This document shows, piece after piece, positions 50,618 to 59,457 of a stretch of 64,000 bases of DNA. The stretch covers positions 1-64,000 of the forward strand of contig LADR01000074.1 of assembly GCA_000961655.1 (NCBI GenBank), in the 5' to 3' direction. The position numbers and the translations under genes are program-made. Numbering within the stretch: position 1 is the first letter of the stretch; the number at the start of each line of letters is the position of its first letter. The notes beneath the pieces were generated by a model that was not told the DNA's origin, did not search any database, and worked only from the letters and a program-made list of their open reading frames with translations. This stretch comes from Desulfatitalea sp. BRH_c12. Lineage in GTDB: Bacteria > Desulfobacterota > Desulfobacteria > Desulfobacterales > Desulfosarcinaceae.

Positions 50618-53600
50618 ATGAGCAGGACCACCGCACGGGAGATTCCTTACAATTACACGTCGGCCGACGACCGGCGTATTTTGGGGCTGCTATTAGGGGA
50701 CGAGGTGCTTGCGCCTCTTGAACAGTTGGTGTTCACGCGGCGCACCGGACGTTCCTGGCGTTTGTTGATGCGTTTTATCGGCGATCTTTTCATTCACCGC
50801 CGCAACCCTTTTCTCTATCAGGAACTGGTCGACCACCGCGACCGCCGCAACCGTTTTATGACTGCCGCCCGCAAAGACCTGGACCTGATTGCCGCACGAA
50901 GCTGCCAAGAGCCGGACCTGGCCCTCGTGCTGGGCAAATGCGGACAGGCATTGGATGCATTGGGTACTGAACTGGCGGGGGTCGTTGCGGCGAGAAGTCG
51001 CATCCGCGAACACTTGGGCGCCATTTCGGGCGAGCAGAACGTTTTTTTCGATCCGTTCACCCTTGCCGCGCATGCCACCGATGCCACAGACTGGCGTCTG
51101 CACCTGCCCGTTGCGGTGGTCTGCCCGGATCAAGAGGTCCAGGTGCCGCTGTTGCTGCAGGCCATTGCAGCGCTGGGTCTTAAGGCCATTCCCCGGGGCG
51201 GTGGCACCGGCCTGACCGGCGGAGCAGTTCCGGTTGCGCCCGGCTGCGTCATGATCAATACCGAAAAGCTCAACCGCATCGGCGCGATCCAGAAAGCCGT
51301 GTTTAAGCACGCCGATGGCACGCCGCTGAACCTGTCTACCATTGAACTGGAAGCCGGGGTGATCACCGAAGCTGCCATGCAAGCGGCTGCGGCGGCCGGC
51401 CTTGTGTTCGCCACCGACCCGACTTCGGCCTGGGCCTGCACCATCGGCGGCAATATTGCCGAAAACGCCGGCGGCAAGCGGGCCGTGCTCTGGGGCACGG
51501 CCATAGATAACCTGCTCGGCTTTCGGATTGCCGTGGCCGACGGACGCCTGCTTGCGGTGACACGGCTGCACCCCACGGGGCAACGCATCGATCCCCAGGA
51601 GACCATCGTCTTTGGCGTATCCGATGCGGCCACCGGAGAACTGCTTAAGCACATTCAGATCCACGGATTACAGCTGCGCAAACCCGGCCTGGGCAAGGAC
51701 ATCACCAACAAGACCCTCGAAGGGTTGCCGGGGGTCCAGAAGGAAGGCACCGACGGCATTATCACCGCGGCGGTTTTCATGCTGCATCACGCCTACCCGC
51801 ATCAGCGGACGGTCTGCCTGGAATTTTTCGGTGAAGACATGGAGGAGGCCGCCCAGGTCATCGACCGGATCTCGCAGGCCTTTGCCCAGCGTGGGCGCGA
51901 GGCGTTGTCGGCCTTGGAACATTTCGATGAAGAGTATGTCCGGGCCATTCAATACAAGGCTAAAGCCCCGCGCAGCCAGCGTCCCAAAGCCGTGCTGCTG
52001 ATCGATATCGTGGGCCACGCGGCTGCCCAGGTGGACAGCGGTCTGGCCCGGCTGACGGCGTTGCTGGCGGACTATCCCAACACTTTCATGGCCGTGGCCC
52101 AAAACACGCAGGAAGCCGAGCGTTTTTGGCGCGACCGCAAACGGTTGGGCGCCATTGCCGCCCGCACCAATGCCTTCAAGCTCAACGAGGATATTGTCCT
52201 GCCCTTGAAGGCCCTGGCCGAATTCGCCGCGTTCGTCGACCATCTGAACGTGGAGGAGGAGCGCGGCAACCAGGAGGAGGTGATCTGGCAGCTGCTCACC
52301 TATCTGGAAAAGGCCGTGCCCATCGAAGACCCCGAATGGCTGACGGCCAAGCTGCCCAGGGCCCGCCAACTGCTTACGCAAACGCTGGAACATATCCAGT
52401 TGGCCGGACGTACGCATTTGAGGGCCGAAACCCATCTGCACGCCATTGAGGAATCCATGCTGGAGCTGCTGCGCGGCTACAGCAAGGTGACGGCGGAAAT
52501 TCAGCGCGATATCGCCGAAATCCGTGCCCGCCGCATCGTGGTCGCGACCCACATGCATGCCGGCGATGGCAATGTGCATGTCAATATTCCGGTTTTTTCG
52601 AATGACCGTGAAATGATGCTGCGTGCCGCCGAAGTGGCCGACCTCATCATGGAGAAGACCGTCGAGCTGGAGGGTGTGGTCAGTGGCGAGCACGGCATCG
52701 GGTTCACGAAGATCAAGCATCTGGATGCCGACATTCTGGCGGCTTTTAAAAGCTATCTGCAATCTGTCGACCCGCACGATTTGATCAACCCGGGCAAGTT
52801 GACCGACCGGCGCGTGGCCGAGAGGGTTTATACACCCTCATTCAATTTGATCGAGCTGGAAGCCCGCATCCTGCGGTACGGTCATCTGGAGCAATTGGCT
52901 GAAAAGATATCCAAATGTGTCCGCTGCGGCCGGTGTAAAACCACTTGTTGCGTCTTCTATCCGTCCGGCAACCTGTTTTACCATCCACGCAACAAGAACC
53001 TGGCCTTGACCGGTATCATCGAAGCCCTGCTCTACGATGCGCAGCGTTCGCATGTGATCGGGCTCCGGCCGCTGCGCTGGCTTGGGGAGATCGCCGATCA
53101 TTGCACCTTATGCCACAAGTGTCAGGCGCCCTGTCCGGTGGATATCGATACCGCCGAGGTCTCGATCCTGGAACGTGAAGTGCTCAATGTCCATGGGGCC
53201 GGGCGGACGGCCTGGCCAACGCGCATGGTGCTGGGCTATCTCTCCTCACGCTCGCAATGGACCAATTCGGTGGTGCGCCGACTGCTGCTCCAAGGGGGCG
53301 GTGCCCTGCAGCGCGCCGGCGCGCGCGTCATCGGACGCCAGTGGCGCCGCAGCGCTATTTTGGCGCCGCTCTACGCACCGGCGCCGCCCATTGCCGGTCG
53401 GCCGCTGGAAGCGATGCTGCCACGCCGGCATGATTTTGATCACGCCTTGTTGCTATCTCCCCAGGAAGTGCCCACCGCCACCGTTTTTTATTTCCCGGGG
53501 TGCGGCTCGGAAAGGCTGCATGCCGACGTCGCCCTGGCAGTGATTTTTCTGCTGCTGCACACCGGGGTGCGCGTGGTCTTGCCGCCCAAGTATCTTTGCT

Positions 53601-54217
53601 GCGGTTTTCCGGCCCGCGCCAATGCCAAGATAGACCTCAACGGCCGCCAGGAGCTGCGCAATACCATTATTTTTAACCAGATTCGTTCCATGCTCGGCCA
53701 TATTGAATTTGACGGGTGTGTGGTCAGTTGCGGTACTTGTCGCGAGGGGTTGGTGCGCACCAATGCCGCCGCTATCTTTGCTGCGCCGCTGTCCGATGTG
53801 TCTGACTTCGTGTTGGCGCGTGGGTTGGATGTCCAACTGGCGGGTGCGTGCCTTTATCATCAGCCTTGCCATGACTCTCTCGACGGCCGGGGAGAAGCAT
53901 TGTTGCGCAAAATAGCGCCGGCAGGCGTCGCCACGGTGCCGCAGTGTTGCTCCGAGGCCGGCACCCTGGCCCTGAGCCGCCCGGATATTGCCGCTGCCAT
54001 GCTGGACCGCAAACGGTCGGAATTGGCGCTTGCCCTGGCCGCACAGCCGCGGGATCTGTTGTTGACCAACTGCCCGGCTTGCCTGAACGGCCTGGGGCGC
54101 CAGCGGGGTATACATCCCCAGCACCTGGCCGTGGCCCTGGCCGAGGCCTGCGCGCCGGGCAACTGGCGCAAAACGGTGGTCCAACAGGTGGCTCGGGCGG
54201 AGTTGGTGCGGATTTGA
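50618..54217 (+). CDS. DUF3683 FAD-linked dehydrogenase with Fe-S and CCG domains
   Basis: The 1199-residue protein combines several parts. It starts with an N-terminal DUF3683 domain (about 1-110; IPYNYTSADDRRILGLLLGD). A GlcD-type FAD-binding domain follows (about 155-330; AIPRGGGTGLTGGAVPVAPG, TIGGNIAENAGGKRAVLWGT), then an FAD-oxidase C domain (about 390-725; VVATHMHAGDGNVHVNIPV, GEHGIGFTK). Two 4Fe-4S motifs (CVRCGRCKTTCC near 766 and CTLCHKCQAPCP near 828) and a CCG domain at the end (FPGCGSERL, CCGFPARAN, CGTCREGL, YHQPCHD, QCCSEAG) complete it. It oxidises a 2-hydroxy acid, probably lactate or glycolate, and passes electrons through the Fe-S clusters to a quinone- or heterodisulfide-type partner. 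Substrate and partner are inference. It stands alone. Confidence 0.9.
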   Translation: MSRTTAREIPYNYTSADDRRILGLLLGDEVLAPLEQLVFTRRTGRSWRLLMRFIGDLFIHRRNPFLYQELVDHRDRRNRFMTAARKDLDLIAARSCQEPDLALVLGKCGQALDALGTELAGVVAARSRIREHLGAISGEQNVFFDPFTLAAHATDATDWRLHLPVAVVCPDQEVQVPLLLQAIAALGLKAIPRGGGTGLTGGAVPVAPGCVMINTEKLNRIGAIQKAVFKHADGTPLNLSTIELEAGVITEAAMQAAAAAGLVFATDPTSAWACTIGGNIAENAGGKRAVLWGTAIDNLLGFRIAVADGRLLAVTRLHPTGQRIDPQETIVFGVSDAATGELLKHIQIHGLQLRKPGLGKDITNKTLEGLPGVQKEGTDGIITAAVFMLHHAYPHQRTVCLEFFGEDMEEAAQVIDRISQAFAQRGREALSALEHFDEEYVRAIQYKAKAPRSQRPKAVLLIDIVGHAAAQVDSGLARLTALLADYPNTFMAVAQNTQEAERFWRDRKRLGAIAARTNAFKLNEDIVLPLKALAEFAAFVDHLNVEEERGNQEEVIWQLLTYLEKAVPIEDPEWLTAKLPRARQLLTQTLEHIQLAGRTHLRAETHLHAIEESMLELLRGYSKVTAEIQRDIAEIRARRIVVATHMHAGDGNVHVNIPVFSNDREMMLRAAEVADLIMEKTVELEGVVSGEHGIGFTKIKHLDADILAAFKSYLQSVDPHDLINPGKLTDRRVAERVYTPSFNLIELEARILRYGHLEQLAEKISKCVRCGRCKTTCCVFYPSGNLFYHPRNKNLALTGIIEALLYDAQRSHVIGLRPLRWLGEIADHCTLCHKCQAPCPVDIDTAEVSILEREVLNVHGAGRTAWPTRMVLGYLSSRSQWTNSVVRRLLLQGGGALQRAGARVIGRQWRRSAILAPLYAPAPPIAGRPLEAMLPRRHDFDHALLLSPQEVPTATVFYFPGCGSERLHADVALAVIFLLLHTGVRVVLPPKYLCCGFPARANAKIDLNGRQELRNTIIFNQIRSMLGHIEFDGCVVSCGTCREGLVRTNAAAIFAAPLSDVSDFVLARGLDVQLAGACLYHQPCHDSLDGRGEALLRKIAPAGVATVPQCCSEAGTLALSRPDIAAAMLDRKRSELALALAAQPRDLLLTNCPACLNGLGRQRGIHPQHLAVALAEACAPGNWRKTVVQQVARAELVRI

Positions 54218-54242
54218 GGTTCAGTTGTCGTTAAATCGTCGA

Positions 54243-54503
54243 TTAAAAAAGAATCAGCCCCAACATTCCCAGGATGGAAAAGATGACGCCGACTCCCGCT
54301 AGAACGATGGCCAGTATGCTGATGACACCGCCGCTGACGCGGGGGGAGGCCGCCCGGAGCAGGCCAAATATGCCCAGCGGAACGGCAAGCAGCGCCAGGA
54401 GAAATCCCAGAATGGGACTTCCGGAAAAGATCGAGAAAAAAGCCGCGATGGCCACAACGATGGCACTGATGGCCAACGTGCCGGTTTTTTGACTTTGGCG
54501 CAT
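54243..54503 (-). CDS. Small membrane protein
   Basis: The 86-residue protein is almost wholly hydrophobic with three predicted helices (IVVAIAAFFSIFSGSPILGF, LLALLAVPLGIFGLLRA, GGVISILAIVLAGVGVIFSI). A short basic N-terminus (MRQSQKTG) is preceded by AAAAGGAG. This resembles DUF4190-type small membrane proteins but cannot be assigned firmly. Confidence 0.78.
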   Translation of the reverse strand: MRQSQKTGTLAISAIVVAIAAFFSIFSGSPILGFLLALLAVPLGIFGLLRAASPRVSGGVISILAIVLAGVGVIFSILGMLGLILF

Positions 54504-54599
54504 AGCCAGGTCTCCTTTTGGTCATGGGTTAGGGTAAGTTGGATAATGATAACAATGTCTGGGCCCAGTTCAATCAGGCTTGTTTCAGGTCATATCACT

Positions 54600-54838
54600 G
54601 AAGCGGTGCTGTGGGGTCCGTAGCGATGCCGGAATTGGCGGGTGATCGACCAAAGGTCCGCCGGCAAGCTTTCCTGACCCTGTCTCGGATGTGCGCGGCG
54701 ACCGGACCATGGAAGGCCTCGGCAATGCCCCCGGTGATGCAAGCCAGCGTGTCGCTGTCACCCCCGAGTGAAACGCGCGGCATCTTCATAATCGTGGGCG
54801 TCCAGGAAGGCGATGATGGCTTCCGGGACCGTTCCCTG
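54600..54838 (-). pseudogene. ADP-ribosylglycohydrolase C-terminal remnant
   Basis: Reading downward, one frame gives GTVPEAIIAFLDAHDYEDAAR (about 54836-54775). After a frameshift near 54775-54780 the next frame gives VSLGGDSDTLACITGGIAEA and FHGPVAAHIRDRVRK. The GGDSDT motif binds the di-metal site of ADP-ribosylglycohydrolases (DraG family). Only the last about 60-80 of some 260-300 residues remain. The 5' part is missing and the methyltransferase gene abuts it. Confidence 0.82.
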
Positions 54839-55574
54839 GCCCGGTCAACCGGCTGGGGTGTGGCCGATGAGGCTTTTGCATCAAGGCGACATCCTTGACC
54901 GGGATGTCGCAGGTCCACCCGAACCGGCGGGCGATAGTGCGCAAGGTTGTTTCACGATAAAAAACCACATGGGTCGGGTCCCGGCGATAATGCCAGGAAG
55001 CAAAGCGCGTGTCGTCGGTCTGAAAGCAGGTCATGAGAGCCAGCCAGCCGCCGGGGTGCAGCATTCGGTCGAACCGGGTGAATTCCTCAGCCGGCCGATG
55101 GAAGTGCTCGATGGCTTCGGTGCAGGTGATGAAGTCGTAGGAAGTGTCGAGTGCTTCCCGATCAGGGAGAAAATGCAAGTCGTACAAACGCACTTGGTGT
55201 CCGGCCTCGCGCAGCATGCAGGCAAGCGCCGGGCCGGGACCGCACCCGTAATCCAAACCGCTGGCATGCGGCGGCAGCTTTTTTAATAAAGGATCGGCCA
55301 GCTTGGAGAGAAAGTGCCGATAGCCCGCATCCTCGGGATCGTTGCAATGCTGCCGGTAGCGCGCATAGGACTCAGATTGTGACAAGCGTTGCGTCGGATT
55401 CAGATAGGTCGCCTGGCAAGCGCTGCAACGCCAGTAGTCGTGATCGTCGACCCGTGCAAAAAACGTGGTGGCAGGCGCTTCACATACGATGCAATGGCCC
55501 AACGCCGTGGAAATGGGATCGCGTCCATATGCCTGCAACGTATTGGCGGCCGGATGCGGCTTGCGTATCGTCAT
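54786..55574 (-). CDS. Class I SAM-dependent methyltransferase with foreign C-terminal tail
   Basis: The product of about 262 residues starts MTIRKPHPAANTLQAYG (AGGAA before ATG). It has a zinc-ribbon-like front (CIVCEAPATTF, YWRCSACQATYLNP), then a methyltransferase fold: GLDYGCGPGPALACML (motif I), VRLYDLHF, YDFITCTEAIEHFHRPAEEF and LHPGGWLALMT. The native family ending is KDVALMQKP at about 54870. The last about 27 residues are an out-of-frame translation of the neighbouring ADP-ribosylglycohydrolase remnant, so the original stop was lost in a rearrangement. The methyl acceptor is unknown. Confidence 0.85.
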   Translation of the reverse strand: MTIRKPHPAANTLQAYGRDPISTALGHCIVCEAPATTFFARVDDHDYWRCSACQATYLNPTQRLSQSESYARYRQHCNDPEDAGYRHFLSKLADPLLKKLPPHASGLDYGCGPGPALACMLREAGHQVRLYDLHFLPDREALDTSYDFITCTEAIEHFHRPAEEFTRFDRMLHPGGWLALMTCFQTDDTRFASWHYRRDPTHVVFYRETTLRTIARRFGWTCDIPVKDVALMQKPHRPHPSRLTGPGNGPGSHHRLPGRPRL

Positions 55575-55757
55575 GCCGATTCCTGCACCCGGTGAGGGTG
55601 GCGGCACGGATCGGTATGGGGGACGACAAGGGTACACATGTCCCTTGCTTAGCAAGGATTATCCCGGATAACAAGGCGAACCCGACAAAGGTAGCAAGGG
55701 CGCGGCCGCACCTTTCTTCGGCTTTACAAGAACCTCGTTGCCGTGCAACGCAGGGGC

Positions 55758-55855
55758 TCCACCTGTAGAGGCGACCGGCGGTCGCCCGGCGCGGGAGCAA
55801 AGCCACCACCCCAGGCAATCCTGACCGCTGGAGAATATGGCTTGCGACCGGCGGG
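55758..55855. repeat. Repeat family G, partial copy
   Basis: CCACCTGTAGAGGCGACCGG, CGGTCGCCCGGCGCGGGAGC and AAAGCCACCACCCCAGGCAA match the left part of the 50-kb copy. It ends just before the stop of the TauE/SafE gene. Confidence 0.7.
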
Positions 55856-55878
55856 GTTGCCGCACGGTGCGGCGTGGC

Positions 55879-56838
55879 TCAATAGCCGAAAAAGGCTGCG
55901 GCATATCTCAGGGCCGTGAACACGATGATGCCGGAAAGCATCCATTTGATCGCCCTGGCGGGTATGAATTTCTGGCAACGCGCGCCCAGGTACATGCCGG
56001 CTGTGCCGCCCACGCCGAACAGGATTCCGAGCACCCAGTCGGGCGCGATCGCAACGTTCGGGTAAAATGGCGCTATTGCGCTGTAAAAGGCGACTCCGGC
56101 CACCGACGTGACAAAGGTTCCCATCAGGGCCGCCCCGGCCACCGTGTAGACCGGCAATCCGAAAAAGGTCACGAAAAAAGGCGCGATGATCGAACCGCCG
56201 CCGATACCATATATGCCGCCGATGATGCCGACGATGACGCTGAGCGTAAAAAGGCCCCAGAAGGAGACGTCAAAGGTGTCATCATAAAAAGTGTAGCCCA
56301 ACCGCCGCAAATTAAAATGGGTCACTTTAACGGCCGACAAGAGATCTTCCGGGGCGTCCGAGTTCTGGATCTTTGAATGGTGACGTCGCACCATTTCCTG
56401 AAACCGCTTCTCACTGTGATTTTGATTCGTACCGCCTGCCCTGCGATTCAAGAGATCGCGGACCATTCTGAAGCCGATGTAGAGCAAAACGCTGGACGCG
56501 AAAAGTTTGAAATGACGCGGGTCCGGAAGATAGACAATGCGGACGACAGCCCCGATGAAAACTCCGGGCAATGTGCCGGCAATAACGGTCCACGTCAGGG
56601 GCCATACCATCCGTCCTTCTTTCCAGTAGCGATACACGCCGCTGGGGATGGCAACGATGTTAAATAACTGGTTGGTGGCGCTGACCGAGGGGTTGGTGTA
56701 CCCCAAAAACGACATTTGGAACGGCAACAACAGAAATGCGCCTGAAACGCCACCCATGGAAGTGAAAAAAGAAATGACGAACGCCACCAGCGGTGGAATC
56801 CAGGGCGTGACTTCAATGCCAGCCGTTTGAAAGAACAT
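55879..56838 (-). CDS. TauE/SafE-family anion exporter
   Basis: The start MFFQTAGIEVTPWIPPLV is preceded by AGGGAAAAG. The product of about 319 residues has eight or so transmembrane segments with the two-fold SafE repeat: FVISFFTSMGGVSGAFLLLP and VGIIGGIYGIGGGSIIAPFF. A cytoplasmic insert of about 60 residues (LNRRAGGTNQNHSEKRFQEM...) separates the halves, longer than in the shortest members. The family moves sulfite, organosulfonates or similar anions. In a sulfur-metabolising organism a sulfur-compound role is plausible, but context gives no proof. Confidence 0.87.
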   Translation of the reverse strand: MFFQTAGIEVTPWIPPLVAFVISFFTSMGGVSGAFLLLPFQMSFLGYTNPSVSATNQLFNIVAIPSGVYRYWKEGRMVWPLTWTVIAGTLPGVFIGAVVRIVYLPDPRHFKLFASSVLLYIGFRMVRDLLNRRAGGTNQNHSEKRFQEMVRRHHSKIQNSDAPEDLLSAVKVTHFNLRRLGYTFYDDTFDVSFWGLFTLSVIVGIIGGIYGIGGGSIIAPFFVTFFGLPVYTVAGAALMGTFVTSVAGVAFYSAIAPFYPNVAIAPDWVLGILFGVGGTAGMYLGARCQKFIPARAIKWMLSGIIVFTALRYAAAFFGY

Positions 56839-57228
56839 GATCTTTTCCCTGCATAATCCGGCTTTGCCGGCGATGGCTGTGGACACGTTTTACGTGCATG
56901 CGGCCTTATATTGGAACAGTCACGAATTTAGTAATTTTCATGTTATGTATTGAACAATCCATTCAAGGTCAAGGTCGAAGATTTTCAAAATGCAGGTCAG
57001 CGCGGCGAAATCTGAAAGCGCGCCACGGCTTGAAACCCTTATCGCAAGGCACTATCGTAATGACGAAACCATTGTCCCGGAACTGAAGTGATCATGCAGG
57101 GGAATCTGCGGTGCTCGGTGCATCGTTTTAGGTAGGGGCGGACCCTTGTGTCCGCCCGGTGGTAAATGCAGATTGTCATCCCAATATAAGTGGCGCGTCA
57201 AACATGCCAGGGAGGTAACAAGCGTCCA
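56839..57228. other. Gene-free divergent region
   Basis: About 390 bp between the divergent TauE/SafE and cupin genes. A short solo family G end, GGTAGGGGCGGACCCTTGTG followed by TCCGCCC, is at about 57131-57156. No gene, RNA or convincing promoter was recognised. Confidence 0.45.
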
Positions 57229-57549
57229 ATGTCCACATTTTCCGTTCGCAAATGGTCGCACGACCACCCGCCTGCGCCCCAGGCTATCGAAGAGAACATG
57301 CGTGCCGAGGGCGTAGCCTGTTACCGTTGGTCGAACGACCCCGGAGATATCTACGGGGCCCATGATCACACGTATGATAAAATCATCTACGTACTGCAGG
57401 GCAGTATTACGTTCGGATTGCCGCAGCGCGGGGAGAAGATCGTTCTCGGTGCGGGGGACAGGCTCTACTTGCCGGCCGGCATCACCCATGACGCGGTGGT
57501 CGGCCGTGAAGGGGTGGTTTGTCTGGAGGGTCATCGGCCGGTTCGGTAG
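57229..57549 (+). CDS. Small cupin-domain protein
   Basis: The 106-residue protein has cupin motif 1 GDIYGAHDHTYDKIIYVLQG, with two His and downstream acidic residues, and motif 2 LGAGDRLYLPAGITHDAVVG. GGGAGG lies about 13 nt upstream of the ATG, a long spacing; an ATG at 57190 is possible. The last 68 bp overlap the 3' end of the convergent ABC ATPase gene. Function unknown; small metal-binding cupins often act on sugars or as regulators of neighbouring pathways. Confidence 0.8.
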   Translation: MSTFSVRKWSHDHPPAPQAIEENMRAEGVACYRWSNDPGDIYGAHDHTYDKIIYVLQGSITFGLPQRGEKIVLGAGDRLYLPAGITHDAVVGREGVVCLEGHRPVR

Positions 57550-58627
57550 CGGGAAACAGGTGAACCGCCGCACTGTCGAAAGCCAGGGCGACGGACCGCC
57601 CTGTCTCACGCGCGGGGTGGTCTGCCAAGACCAGGACTTCATGCCCGGCGCACGCCACACGATAGACGATCTCGCGGCCCAGGGATTCCGTGTAGGTGAT
57701 CACGCCTTCAAGCTGGCCCTGGTCCGTAAAGCGAAGGTGCTCCGGCCGAATGCCAAGCAGAATCCGGCCGGTGGGCAGGCTGGCCGCCTTGGCTTTCAGC
57801 TCGGCCGAAAGGGCTATCTTACGATCGTTTACCCAGGCGTAGTATTCTGTGGCGCTGGTCGCCAGGCGGGCGGGGATCAGATTCATCGGCGGCGAGCCAA
57901 TGAAGGTGGCCGCAAACGGGGTGGCCGGATGATGGTAAAGCGCGTAAGGGGTGCCTGCTTGGACCAGCCGGCCTTTTTTGAGCAGGGCCACCTGGTCGCC
58001 CAGCGTCATGGCCTCGGTCTGGTCGTGGGTCACATACAAAGTCGTCACGGCCATCTCCATCTGCAGTCGTTTCAGTTCGGCCCGTGTGGCCATGCGCAGC
58101 TGCGCGTCGAGGTTCGAGAGAGGTTCGTCCAGCAGAAGCACGGACGGTTGCCGCACCATGGCCCGGGCGATGGCGACGCGTTGGCGCTGCCCGCCGGACA
58201 GCTCGGCCGGTTTGCGCGCCAATAGATCATCGATGCCCAGCATGGCGGCGGTGCGCTGGACCGACAGCCGGATCTCATGCGCCTTCCGGCGGGCATTGCG
58301 CAGCGGAAAAGCGATGTTGTCGAAGACCTTCATGTGCGGATAAAGCGCATAACTTTGAAAAACCATGGCCACATTGCGTTCACCCGGCTCCAGAAAGATG
58401 TGCTCTTCGGCCGACGCGACAACCCGTTCGCCGAAGCGGATCGTGCCGGCAGATGGTTCTTCAAGACCGGCGGCCAGGTTAAGCAAGGTGGATTTGCCGC
58501 AGCCGCTGGGGCCCAGAATGATAAACAACTGCCCGTCTCCGATGGTCAGATCGAACGCACGCAACGCATCGACCACGCCCCTGCCGGTCTTGTACTGCTT
58601 TGAAAGCTGTTCGAAGCAAATGTTCAT
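57482..58627 (-). CDS. Sugar-type ABC transporter ATPase (MalK/UgpC family)
   Basis: The 381-residue protein has Walker A (ILGPSGCGKSTLLNL), Q-loop (VFQSYALYPHMKV), signature (ELSGGQRQRVAIARAM), Walker B (VLLLDEPLSNLDAQ) and switch His (TLYVTHDQTEAMTLG). A C-terminal OB/TOBE regulatory domain follows (ILLGIRPEHL, GVITYTESLGREIVYRV), typical of MalK, UgpC and MsmX type. The last about 22 residues (EPADDPPDKPPLHGRPPRHG) lie in the overlap with the cupin gene and look like a late extension. Its ATG overlaps the stop of the permease gene (ATGA). Confidence 0.92.
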   Translation of the reverse strand: MNICFEQLSKQYKTGRGVVDALRAFDLTIGDGQLFIILGPSGCGKSTLLNLAAGLEEPSAGTIRFGERVVASAEEHIFLEPGERNVAMVFQSYALYPHMKVFDNIAFPLRNARRKAHEIRLSVQRTAAMLGIDDLLARKPAELSGGQRQRVAIARAMVRQPSVLLLDEPLSNLDAQLRMATRAELKRLQMEMAVTTLYVTHDQTEAMTLGDQVALLKKGRLVQAGTPYALYHHPATPFAATFIGSPPMNLIPARLATSATEYYAWVNDRKIALSAELKAKAASLPTGRILLGIRPEHLRFTDQGQLEGVITYTESLGREIVYRVACAGHEVLVLADHPARETGRSVALAFDSAAVHLFPATEPADDPPDKPPLHGRPPRHG

Positions 58628-59457
58628 GCCTTGACGGCTCCTCGCGTAAGCCCCTGGATGATTCGCCGCTGAAAAAGCAGCGTGAGAAGGACCACCGGAA
58701 TCGTGGTAACGGTCGCCGCGGCCATGATTTCGCCCCAGGCCACTTGTCCGTGAAGCCCTTCGAACAGAGCGATGCCCACGGGTATGGTGCGTGCCGCCTG
58801 ATCTGTGGTCAGCATCAGGGCGATAAGAAACTCATTGAAGGCGTAAATGAAAGCCAACAGAAGGGTGGCGAACAGACCTGGCGCGGCCACGGGCAAGATA
58901 ATGCGTACCAGGATTTTCAAACGTGAGCAGCCATCCACGAGCCCGGCTTTGTCCAGCTCTTGCGGCACCTGTTCCAGGTAGCTGACCATGATCCACAGCG
59001 ACAGGGGCAAGGTCCAGGCGATGTAGGGCAGAATCAGGGCAGGATAGGTGTTCATCCAGCCCAGGGCGCTCATGAGTTTGTACAGGTAGCTGATCAGGCT
59101 GACCGGCGGAAACATGGAGATGCCCAGTACAATGAGCAGGATCGGCCGTCCGCCGGGTATGTTCAGGCGCGTCAGGGCATAGGCGCCCAGCGCTGCGATG
59201 AAAACGGATACCACGGCACTGATGCCGGAAATAGCGATCGAGTTGATCAGATAGCGCACGAAGTGCACTGTCTCTGAAAACAACACGGAATGATAATGGT
59301 CCCAGGTCGGTATGAATGCCTTGGCGGGCCTCAAAAAATCCGGCTCGGTGGCCAGGCCGGTCAGCAGCATGTACACGAATGGGCCCAAACAGAACAGCAG
59401 CGTGGCGGCGGCGCCCAGGTAAACCAGAAGTTTTTTCACCTGTCGCTCGTTCATCAT
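58624..59457 (-). CDS. Sugar-type ABC transporter permease (MalG-like)
   Basis: The 277-residue membrane protein has six predicted helices and the EAA loop EQVPQELDKAGLVDGCSRLK. The N-terminal LGAAATLLFCLGPFVYMLLT is typical of MalG/UgpE-type permeases of the CUT1 family. Its ends overlap both neighbours as ATGA, so the permeases and ATPase are translated as a coupled set. Confidence 0.92.
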   Translation of the reverse strand: MMNERQVKKLLVYLGAAATLLFCLGPFVYMLLTGLATEPDFLRPAKAFIPTWDHYHSVLFSETVHFVRYLINSIAISGISAVVSVFIAALGAYALTRLNIPGGRPILLIVLGISMFPPVSLISYLYKLMSALGWMNTYPALILPYIAWTLPLSLWIMVSYLEQVPQELDKAGLVDGCSRLKILVRIILPVAAPGLFATLLLAFIYAFNEFLIALMLTTDQAARTIPVGIALFEGLHGQVAWGEIMAAATVTTIPVVLLTLLFQRRIIQGLTRGAVKA

